Source: Nephrocerus scutellatus
Lineage: Eukaryota; Arthropoda; Insecta; Diptera; Pipunculidae
Reading direction: 5' to 3'
Assembly (NCBI GenBank): GCA_947095585.1
Contig: OX352765.1
Location: 25,946,254-26,010,253, forward strand
DNA: 64,000 bases
Below, in pieces: positions 47,401 through 59,400 of this stretch (its first letter is position 1; each line of letters starts with the position of its first letter). Both the position numbers and the translations under genes were made by a program. The notes beneath the pieces are model-generated. The model was not told the origin of the DNA, ran no database searches, and saw only the letters and a program-made list of their open reading frames with translations.

Positions 47401-50400
47401 GTCATGCTGCGTGACATTGGATTCCGATTGGCGCTGCTATTGGCGCTGAAACGTTTCTTAGTACGGCGTACTCCACCGCCGCCCAACGATTCCGTTTCGT
47501 CCAGCATTTCCAATTGTTGCTGTCTTTCGCGTTCGATGACTGCCCTAATGTGTTCACCATTTCGACGAATCGGTTGTGCCAGCTGATCCAGACGATTCAT
47601 CGAGAAAGCACGTCCTTTTTGCAAGTTATACGAATATTTATTTTTCGTTTATTTGTTTGTTTGATATTGTATAAATTATATGAAACAATTTTTTTTGGGG
47701 TGTGAGTGTATAACAATATCGATCGACATATATAGATAGATAATGATTGTAAATAATTTCGAAAAAATATAAAGATCAAATGTTTTTTTTAAACTAGGTA
47801 TATAGGCAAGAAGGCATTCTGCACTAATAAAGAAGTGATATAAAAAAACTCTAACAAAAGCATTCAGCATTCATAATATAATATATCGACAAGTAGAACA
47901 ACAACCAACACAACAGCGCAGCAATATAATTCATCATTTCATTCTCTAACGATGAGCAAAGTAAAAATAGTTTGGTGTCTCCTGTTTGTAGCAATAATTA
48001 CAAAATGTGCAACTATTGCTTGCAAAACGGGCAAAATAATAGCAGAGCAGGAGAAAGAAAAAAAAGGGAAAATACTGCAACTAAACTCTATCCATCCATT
48101 GCAAGATATTTAAAACCAAAATATGCATTTAGTTGGGGAAAAACGAAGATTTTGATGATGATAAAGAGTAATTTTGTAAATGTTCCCCCTCTTTGGATTG
48201 TTTTATTTGGTATTGTAATGATGAAGTGAATGTATAAATGTCTTTCGTTCTTACCTGGCGTTTTAGGTGTGGTGCTCAATGAAGATCTCGATCCGTAGTG
48301 TGTATCCCTTGGACTGGGAATGGTTGGCATTAGATCTGTTTTTCTTCTTGCCACACTCCGATAAACATATTGAGATGTATCGACGTTATCCTCTGCAATT
48401 TGTTTGTGTGTTACAATTTAGTTTGGTAATTGGTAGTTGATAGGCGTATAAGTTAAATTACATAATTTAGTTAAGTGTAATTTACCGGTTTTTTTTTATA
48501 AAGACTACAAAAATTGAAATCTGGCACGCACGAGAAAAAAAAATTAGTACGAAATCTTAATTAGCAATAATAGCATTCCTGCAAAAACTTGCAAAATCTC
48601 ATGCTTAGTTTTAATTTTTAATAAATCTACTTAAAAAAATCAGCGATATTAGAAAAAGTTATTAACCGAAATGGTGTGCATGCACACCATAAAGGATGCA
48701 CTTTCCTAAAATTTCCCTCCCCATCAAGCAGCACATGTTAATGAACATGTTCTTTAGCTTTTTAACATTAGGATTGGAATTTTTGCAACATCAGTTTGTC
48801 TAGCTGAGAAGGGAAATTCTACACATTCACAATGCAACAATATATATAGGTGTCCACTATTTGAAAAGTATATAAGTAAAAGTAACAATAATGTTTGATT
48901 AATCTGTGAAATAGGCCCGACCTCAAAAACAAATAGTTTGTCGATTATTAACAAAAATTATGCAATGTAAAAATAAAAGGATTATTTTTTTTATTACTTA
49001 TTTATTATGTATTAACCAATCAATAAAGTTTTTTGCATTCTTTTATGGATTAATAATTTTCCTTTTAAAAATCGAGCAACGTAAACGCAACACAAAAGAA
49101 ATGGCCGCACTAAAGTAGAGATTCATTTATTCACAAAAATTACAAAGTTAACAAACAAAGATACAAAAGTAATAATAGTATTTTTACATCATATTATGTA
49201 CTAATAATAAAACAAAATATAAACATTTTTTTATGAGGTCGGGCCTATTTCAAAAGAACTCTTAATGTTTTCCTCTTCATTGGAAATTTCTGCATTCGTA
49301 GACTAAAATAGAATGCACTAAAAAATTTAACAAATATGTTTATATTGTACAGAAATATGAACAAGTACACGGTTTTTTGTATTACACATTAAGCCCTACA
49401 CCAGGGTGGCACAAGAGTCGCTTTCTGATTTGGCTGTTAGCAATTGAGCAGCAGATAAATTGAAGCTAATGTATGGCTATAGTTTAAGCTATACAACAAA
49501 TGAAAAATAACATTGGACTTAGAGCGAATTTCGGTAGTATAGCGTCAAATGAGATGGGTTGCTCTGGAGAGCTGACAAAAGAATTTGCTTTCACAAATGG
49601 ATTAAACATATACGGGATAACAGGAACCATATATGTTTGAACAATTAGAAAGTAGTCAAGCTGCTTGATGTCTGTCTGGAGTATAATAGGCATACTTTAA
49701 TTGCCGAGGAATAGGGAATATAAATTTGAAAACCAGCAAAACAGCAGGTTTTTTATTCCAAAGAAGCAATAAGATAGTGCAATTGTTGTTGTAATTCCTT
49801 ATTCCTCGGCAAATAAAATAGGCCTATTTAGGGCTAAGAATTAAGCGATCCACGAGACGGCATAGGACGATCTACGACGATCGGTTCTACACATCAAAAG
49901 GACTCCAGTATTTCACACACTGGACCAAGAATCGTCAACCCAGCAATAGGATTAACAGACCTGAAGCTGTTACAACAACAACAACAACAATTTATTTATT
50001 TTTCAAGACATTTTTGAACGCTTGTACCTACCGTATGTCGAAGGACACATCTAATGTAATAGCTAAACAAAGCTTTTAATACCTCGAATTACTTTGTTTC
50101 GTTAAACTTTATTTGTCATTTGATTTGAGTCGTTAACAAAACTGAACCTTTTATCAGTGAGTGTCGTCTAAAAACTTCGGCGACATAAGTTGTTGTTTTG
50201 TATTTGTATTTATTGAAATTATAAGCATTTTAAAACAAAGTGTCTTATTTCTAATACTTATGATGGTATGGATTTTAAATAAAATTTAATCTGTAAGCAA
50301 ACGCGGAAGCCATTGCGCGGTCCAAATGTTTGTGTAAGATATTGCGCCCACGATTATTTGTGATGCCTTCTATCTTAACTAACTCATGCACTTTAACTTT

Positions 50401-53400
50401 AATAATAATAATAATATTCGGCGCGAAAGAGACCCATTATTCAATGCGGTCCAAGGCCTAGCTTCTCGCAACCATTTGTGTTGAACATGTATATTTTTGC
50501 ACACAGATGCCGGATCCGAACGGCGAATGGAGAAGCTTTCCATGACAAGTTATTGCTCTCGGATGTTTGTCAGACTTTCGCGAGAGGTGGGACACCATGA
50601 CAAAAACCTTTTTGTGTTAGTGGAATTTGAACCACGAACCACCAGCTCAGAAGTACATGCTCTTCTTATCCACTGAACCACGGCGCACACTTTAACTTTG
50701 CGGTCATTTAATCAGATATCTAGATTTTGTGATGCTGTGACCTCACGTTCTTCATAAAAGATGCTTTTACGACCGGATTTTTAATTCGCTGTCCAATCCT
50801 CTATATATTAATTGGCGATGTCCCTAACGCACAGAGTGGTTTTAAAACTGTTAATTTTAACAAAGACACAAACCATAAAACCATAAAGATAGCTTTTAAA
50901 GGAGCCACAAACCATAATGGGAGCTTTTAACATAGACACAAACCATAATGGGAGCAACTCTTTCAAATAAAATTAAGAAATATTTTAATTGTAAGACAAT
51001 TGACATTAAATTGAAAAGTACAAACTAGCGGCCCGTTTATTCGCAAAACGGGATGCAACCACACTCGTATTTTGTCATTGATAACGAAGGTGCAGATTCC
51101 AAAATGGGAGCACTATTAAATAGAATTAAGAAATATTTTAATTATAAGAAAATTGACATTAAATTGAAAAATACACACTAAAAGCCCGTTTATTCGCAAA
51201 CGGGCTGCAGCCACACTCGTATTTTATCATTGGTAACGAAGGTGCAGATTCCGTATAGACTTCGTTTAACATAGCTTTGATTTTATCGTTCCTTTTATTC
51301 TTAAAAAAAGAATTTAATCACTGTGTCATACTAAATGTTTTCCATTTTCGTTAAAATGCGGAAGTAGGTCACTTTTGACGGCTGTTAGACACCACAAACT
51401 GAATTAGACAGCTGACTGAAGATTTAAAAGTAGTCCTTTGAATTTAATTAGCACCGCCAACTCTCGCACAGGCTAGTTGCTTATCACTTTGCCCTTGTAT
51501 TGAAGGAGTTTAAAGTACATCATTTAAAGCGCATCAATATTTTCATGTCAAGGTGGGGCAAATTTTGATATTAACTTATCTTTAAGAAACCTCATTACTA
51601 ATGTTAAAATACAAACGGTTCTTTTGACCAGAAAGTGACCTTAGTGCATCACCCTGCCGTTGTAGTGCTTTTTAGTCGTCAATTGGTAAATTCATTTATA
51701 TTTTTTAGTAATTAAATCTTCATGCATATAAATGTATTACTAAGTTTAGTCGACTGCGTATGCAAATGTTATGAAAACATGCACATCTTCTGGTTAAAGT
51801 TAAAATAACAAAAGTAAAAAAAAAAAATTATAAACAAAATAAGTTAATACGAAATACGAGTTAAATGATTTTAATTGATTATTAAAAAATATATATATAT
51901 GTACTTATATCGGTTGTCAAGTTAGAAAATTAAAGACAAACAGTTTAAAAAATGCAAGTCACAAGAGTTAGTGGTTTTCGTTTTGGCGTTTAACACACCC
52001 TCACCATTAGTATAAGAAGAAGTGGAGAAATGTTTGGAATATTGTCTGTGAGAAGTAGTAGAAGAACGTGTGGGCTCATCAATGTTTATTTCACTTCCAA
52101 CAATTGACAAGGAAAACCGTTTTGGAGGTTCATCGTTTGAATAGCCCCAATTGAATACCTCGTACATAGATGAAGACTTACGACGATGATCTGTGATGTA
52201 TATATGTATATATGTAGGATAAAATATATATGTATAAATAAATGTATATAATATTTTGGATGACATGAGGAGGATACGGTAGAAATATAATAAGAATAAA
52301 TTTAAGTTTTATTCGCGTGCGCAAAAAAAAAAATTAACGGTACATAACAATAATAAGATATTTAAGTGACGATTAAGACTATCATTCGAACGTAACGCAA
52401 TTGTTTTCTCTTTGTTTTTGTTTTATTTACACATTAAATGAAAACGTTTTTAAACATGGACATGTAACGAAACTTTAAGAAAAGGAATAACTAACAAATA
52501 ACAAATTATTTTTATTTTTTGGGTATTTTCAACAGAGACCGAACTTTGATTAACAAAATGTAAACAACTCGAATTGCGTTTACTGCAAAGTGAGGAACAT
52601 AAATTAAAATTTTTTTTAAACAAACTGTATCACTATAACTCACAACACCTCATAAAAGTGCAATTGAGGGCATAAGAACTCAAAACTTACCATCGTGTCG
52701 ATCTGCTCCACTGGCTGATGTTGCTCGCTTTTTAGAACCACTGTCGGCAAGTTCTCGTTCGGAACTTCGACGTGAGAGTGAAGCACCAGCAACATTTGAT
52801 ATTGATGTTGAGCTGCAAGTGGGGAGGGGCAAGATTAACAAGTGTTCATTTATATCAATTTATAATTTATCATCAATGTTTTTCTTGTCATATTGATATC
52901 GAGAGGATACTGGGGCTTCCTGATTCCTAAACACGTTCACCTGCTCTGCTCTGGCACTTAAATTTGCCATTTCATGGAAACTTTAAAAAAAAAACTATTT
53001 GGCAACACTTGCAGAATTCCGTTTGTGAAATCGTTTGAATGGAGAAAGTTCGTACGATAATATTCCAAACGAAGTTTGTGTTAAGGGCAATTGTCTTTTG
53101 GTAATTACACAGTTTATGGAAAAGTTACACAAAGCTCTGTGAAATTTGTATTCTCCCACCTAAGCAAAAAGTTCGTTTCTTTTTTTCTTCTTATAATGCA
53201 CACAAGCTCAATGGATTGCACCTTTATGAAATTAAGGAAAGAAAAAAACAACCCATAAAAATTAAAATTTTTCATCTAAATTCTCTAATCGCAGAAATTG
53301 ATATGGGAGCCCCTCGATCCTGGGCCATTTTTTTTTATTGTAGAAGAAAATCATCGAAACAAACATTTGACATCAGATGTTAAAATTGAAAAAGCTCAGA

Positions 53401-56400
53401 TCATTTTATTCTGAGCACTTAGAGCACGCTCATACTCTGAGCAAATAAGAAACACGAACATTTATCTTGAGAACTCTTTGACTGCTCTGAACTAATTTAT
53501 GAAAACGCCAAATGACAGATTGTGAAAACTTGTTGTTCTATCTGTAAGTTGATATCGACAACAAAAAAAACGACATCAATAAAAAAGATATTTAAAAAAT
53601 GTATAAGGGCCTTGCGGCCGAACCCGGGACCCGATCACTACCAAATTTTCGAAAAAGTATTGTTTATTGGGTATACACATGTGTGTAAAATTTGAAGAAA
53701 ATCGGGTAAATTTTTTAAAATTTTTGTTTGGGAGCCCCCCGACCCGCAGCCCGAGGGGCCTCAAAATTTAATAGAAAGTGTTGTCTCCGGAAATACGCAT
53801 GTGTGCAAAATTTCAATAAAATCGGGCCATGGGAAGTGGGTTAAAAATTGATCGCAAGAATCCACAACAGACGACCGACCGACGACCGACCGACACCCGA
53901 CCGACGACCGACCGACCGACGACCGACCGACGACCGACCGACGACCGACCGACGACCGACCGACGACCGACCGACGACCGACCGACGACCCACGGGCAAG
54001 TGAAGTTAATATAGAGAATTTAAAAAGATGAGATATCTATGCACATGTGTCTTAAAAATGACTGTGAATGATACAAATATGGAAATACAGAATCGGGCAA
54101 TTCATTCTAAATAATTATTGTGCGGCTAAAGAATAATAATAATAATATTCGGAGCGACAGACCACAAGGCCTAGCTTCTAGCGAGCCATTCGTGTTGTGC
54201 ACCTATATTTTTGCACACAAATCCCGTATCCGAACGTCGAATTTAGAAGCTTTCCGTGACAAGTTATTACTCTCGGACGTTGTTAGACATTCGCGAGAGA
54301 TGGGACAGTGAAAAATACTTTTGGTTTTTTTTTTTTTTTATAATTTGCGCACGCAAAAAGGTTTCGCACCCTTATTATTTTCGGCAATATGCTTGGCACA
54401 GCGTGGGCGTTAAGAAAAAGGAAAAGAAGAGAGGAGATGTCTATGAGCTTGTGTCTTGAATGTCTGTGCATCATACTGATGTGGAAAGACAGAGCTTGGC
54501 AGAGCATTCCACATACGTGTTGTACGGCTGAAGAACGAATCCCTGAATTTAAATGTACGTCAGAAGATGGGCTTACGGGTAAATTGATGTGCATTTAGAG
54601 CGCCACGAGTATTGCGGTTGAATACAAGGAGAGGTGGCATGCAACTGGCTATTTCTCTTGAGCACCGCTGGTTTATGTTTAATATTAGATCCGTGGGCTC
54701 GAATTGAAGAACGTATATTGCGGATAGGTTAGAGGATGGGCGGGATCCATCTGGATATTTCTTTTGAACACCGCTTGTGGAAAAAGCGATAAAACAGTGA
54801 CAAGCAGCAAACATTCTTACAATGTTCAAGCGATTAGATTGTTTTCGCGGTGACGTAAATCACCGCGATTCTGAATTCTGTTTAGTAGATGTAATGTGGT
54901 CTTAGGGGCACCTGTCCTAATAATACAGTTGTATTCAAGTTTAGGACCAATATATGCCTTGTAAATACTAGTCAGATCTGAGGGAGTGAATTGATCTTGC
55001 AGCGTAAACATTTCGCAGCATTCTTAGCGATAGTGAATATGTAATCGTTTCAACGACGCTTGTTGTTGACGCACATACCGTGTATTGCGAGTTTTATAGC
55101 ACTGTCGTCCAGTTTAATATCAATATCAGTCAAAAAGTGTTACGATGCACTGCAATCTCTTGCCATACACAATAAAATAAAACTCGGTTGGGTCGGTTGG
55201 TCATCAGGGGATTGCAGGTAACGAATCTCCAGATGAACTAGCTAGGGCTGGCTCGGAATCTGCGTTCATAAAACCCGAACATTACAGTGGTGTCAACTGG
55301 GCTGCCTCCACAGCACTGATAAATTATTGGGAACACAAACATCGTTTGGCTCGAACCACTGGGAAAGCGTCCCGGGGCTTAGGCAATTGGTGTGGGCTCA
55401 GAGACAGGATGCTGGGAAGATGAAGAGTCATCCGATCAATATATCTTTCAGGTCGCAGTGTTTGCCATATGGGCTAGGGTAGAAATAAAAAAAGCGAGTT
55501 TTTCAGTTTAAATTACGCTTGGACGACAGAAGCATTGAGTTTTGGAAGCGTCTACTCTATTGTGTTCTCCCCATCTTGTTAAACCGTTAAGGTCAGAAAT
55601 TAACGTGCTTAACATACGTTGTTGTTCAAGTTCCACTTGCGATTCAAGAGGGGCGTGCAGAAAGCGTGAGATCATATGAAAAGCCAAGAGTGCTGCCATC
55701 AGCAAAAGAATGGATTGGATTACAAGTAGCGAACAGGAGATCATAAATGAAAATGAGAAAGAGTGTCGGGACAACACAAAGCCTTTTTTATATAATATGC
55801 GCACGCGAAAAGAGTTTCACACCCTTATAATGCTCGGCTATATGCTTGGCACAACGTCGATGTGATGATTGAAATACAAAGCATTCCACATACGTGTTGT
55901 ACGGCTAAAGAACGAATCCCTGAACTTAACTGTACGTCCGAAGATGGACATAAGGGTAAACTGATAAGCATTTAGAGCGCCACGAATATTGTATCTACAT
56001 ACAAGGGAGTTTTAGGCGCACCAGAACAGATATGGCAATTGTACTCAAGTTTATGGCGAATAAAAGCCTTGTAGATAGTAGCCAGATCAGAGGGAGTGAA
56101 ATATTTCTTGCACCGGGCTAGAAAACCTAAACATTTCGCAGCATTCGTCGTTCCAACGAATATTGTCGTTAACGCACATACCGAGATTTGCGAGTTTTTC
56201 AGTTTCCTGGATGCAAGTGCCATTCATGGATAATGGCATGGGATTTAGGATTCGCTTAGACGACAGGAGAAAGCATTGGTTTTTGGAAGCGTTAAATTCT
56301 ACTCGATTGTTTTCTCCCCATTTTATAATGCTGTCCAGATCAGAATTTAACGTGCTTAACATACGTAGTTGTTTGAGTTCCACATGAGAAGTGGATGGAC

Positions 56401-59400
56401 GTTTCTCAAACTTATATGAGAGAGTGCTGTTATCAGCGAAAGAGTGAATTGGATTAGAAGTAATAGACACGAGATCAATAATAAAAATGAGAAAGAACGA
56501 AAATTTCCAATCTTTTAAGAATTTACCGCTAGTTAAAGACAAATTAGATATGTGTAATAAAGGCTTAAGATGTTGAGTTTACAACTTTTAATATAAATGG
56601 GTTCGTATAGATCGTTCGTATAAGACCTCCTCCTCAGTAAGAAAAAACTTACCCATATTTGCTAATTGGTGCCCGAGAATCGAACATAATACGCACGACA
56701 CTTAAATCGCTGGGTACATTATTTTTGGAAGACATTAGATGACAAGCCAAAATCCTTAAGAATTACGGATTAAGAATTGAAACGGTTTGACCATCGTGAT
56801 CGTCGCAGTTCCAATGAATTGGACGAAAACAAGATTGCTATTGATTCTCATTTTCACCATAAAATCTTGCTCAGCGATGAAGCACATTTTTGGTGGAACG
56901 GCTACGTCAATAAACAATATTGCCGGATTTGGAGTGAAGAACAAGCAGAAGCCATTATTGACACGCACGCACACACGCACATTCGCAAAAATTTACTGTT
57001 TGGTGTGCTTTAAGGGCTGGTGGCCCATATTTCCTCGAAGATGCTGCCGGTCGGAACGTTAAAGTCAGTGGAAAACGCTATAGGTCCATGATTAATTACT
57101 TTTTTGTATGCCAATTAAATGGCGGCAATGTGCAACAGCTTTGATTTCAACAAGACGGCGCAACATGCCACACAATCAGATTATTGTAGGAAACATTCAA
57201 TGATTGCATTGAATGGTCACGTAATGGTCCTGTCAATTGGCCTCCACGATCGTGTGATCTCACCCATCTGAATTATTTTCCTATGGGGATATGTGAAGCC
57301 GCTGGTCCACTCATATAACCCAGAGACATTGGACCACTTGAAAGCCGACGGTGTCAGCTGCTTGAAAAAGTAGTAGTTTCAGATTGCATTTCATTCGAGC
57401 CAGCCGCAGCGCACATATGACCGAAATCATATAAAAACATTATTGGCATACAATTATCTTTTCAATAAAGCCATTTAATGGACACTACCATGATATCAAT
57501 ATGTTTGATTACATTATAAAATTCTATACCTCTAAAAAAAAAGCACCCTTTATTATAAAATGTACTCACCGTCTATGGCCCCAAAAGTTACTCGGCGAAA
57601 CTGTTCCGAAATCTGCTGGTTCCAAAAGACGTGGCGTTGATGAACCAAAAGCAAAACCAATTGAACTTCGTTCTCGTCTTTTCGTTTCCAGTCTGGATTC
57701 TCGCTCCTGCTTTCGGTGTAGCAGCAAATTTAAGAGCAAATTAAAAATCAAATTTACAAAAAATCTGTCTGACGTGTGTCTGTGGCTGTGTGTTTCTGAC
57801 TGATCTTACTGTGTGTGCTTGAAAATTTCTTTTTTACCTGATTTTTCCTTAGGATATATTCCCGGCGTTCCTTTTCGGCTTCGTTTATTGCCCTTTTTCT
57901 TTCCTCGACTTGTTGACGTTTCTCACAATCGCGATGCCTTAACTGTTCAATTCGACGTCGACGTTCTTCTTCCTTTTGTTCACGGTATTTTTGTGCAGCT
58001 TCCGCTTGAGCTTTGAGCTCTTCAATTTTTTTCTGTCTTTCTTCATTTTGCCGTTCCCTTGCTAATTTGAGTTTTTCGTCACGGTCTCTGACAACTACCG
58101 GGTTCGAATTTTGATTGTGTACGCGCGCAAAATCAAAGAGAGAATAAAAGGAAAAATAAAAATGTAAACAAATCTCAAAAGGAAAATTAGTGTTAATTAT
58201 TATAAGCTGCAGCTTTGGCAATATTTCACACTGTTAATTTATCGTAATTAATACATAAATGCGAGAACATTCATTTTTTTGTAACCTTCTTAGCTGTAAT
58301 AAGCTAACTATACTCCTCGTTGCTACTTCTTGTTATTTTTTTATATTTTTAGTCAAAATAATAAAAGATGCATTTGATTTATAAAGTTAGCAAAAAGACA
58401 CATACACGTTCACACATTTAAATTTCAATAATAACTCATTGTTCCAGTGCAACACGTTGCAAAATCGCGGATGATAACCATATGACTTGTTGGTTCCCCT
58501 ATAAAACGATCCATCTACTGCAATGATAGCCGGCTTTGTATTTTTTCTGAAATTACTTCAATAAATCCATTTTCTTCCAGTGAGTGCATTTACCAACTTT
58601 GTCAATCAATAAGCTTATTTTTCCACCCGTCAATCGTTTCCTACTTTTGATTCAAGTAAATAGCGTGATTACTCCATTAGCGATAGATATTACGTAACCT
58701 GTCATGTATGCTGCCTGAGCGCAATTTAGTTTTTGCCATTTAACGAATCGAAATGCAAATAATGCGGTCGTTTTAATTGTAGGTAAGAAACGTTATCACG
58801 TATTATCTTTTTATCATAAAAGAAATTAACTGGTTAAACGAACACTTATATCCGATTGCTTGTAAATTATGTATTATTCCACATTTTTGGGAGGTTTTAT
58901 GCATATTGCTATTAAAGGCTTGTTATCAAAGTTGATTATTAAACTTCAGGTTTAAAAAAGAAACGAAAGAAAGTTCACCGCTAAAATTACCTATAATGCG
59001 ATAACGGGATGATGTTTTGAATATTGTGGAATGTCATAGAGTTTTTCTAAAACGGTGTTCTAAAGCGCAAAGGCAAAGGCCATATTGCACCGATTGGTAG
59101 AGTACTTTAATGGATTTTAAACGCCCAGCTAACTGAGCAATTTGATGCTCCCCAAAAACTGATCAATAGTATATTGTAGGAGAACTTAGCAAATGAATAT
59201 ACCGACTTAAGAGGGATGGACGACTAAGCAACATTCAGCGATGCTGATGCCAGAAGGCGTATACCTAACAAAAAAAAATCAAAAGTTATGTAATGCTAAT
59301 GCAATTTAGAGCTGAGAATATTCTGATGAACATAATTCAAGTGTATGTTCCGACAGCTGTATACGAGGAACCGATTATCGAAGAGTTCTACCAGGAATTT

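Noticed and set aside
53870..53990. Regular array considered as CRISPR-like
   Set aside because: Contiguous 11-bp units without spacers, in a eukaryotic repeat.
53829..54014. Open frame encoding repeated TTDRRPTD
   Set aside because: Entirely generated by the GACC minisatellite; not a structural protein gene.
56640..56740. Possible extra ens exon on the minus strand
   Set aside because: The flanking exons 57570 and 52691 already join in phase 2 with matching sequence, and no acceptor/donor pair here preserves the frame.
57501..58016. Plus-strand frames over ens coiled-coil exons
   Set aside because: Antisense shadows of the ens exons at 57570-57706 and 57838-58094.
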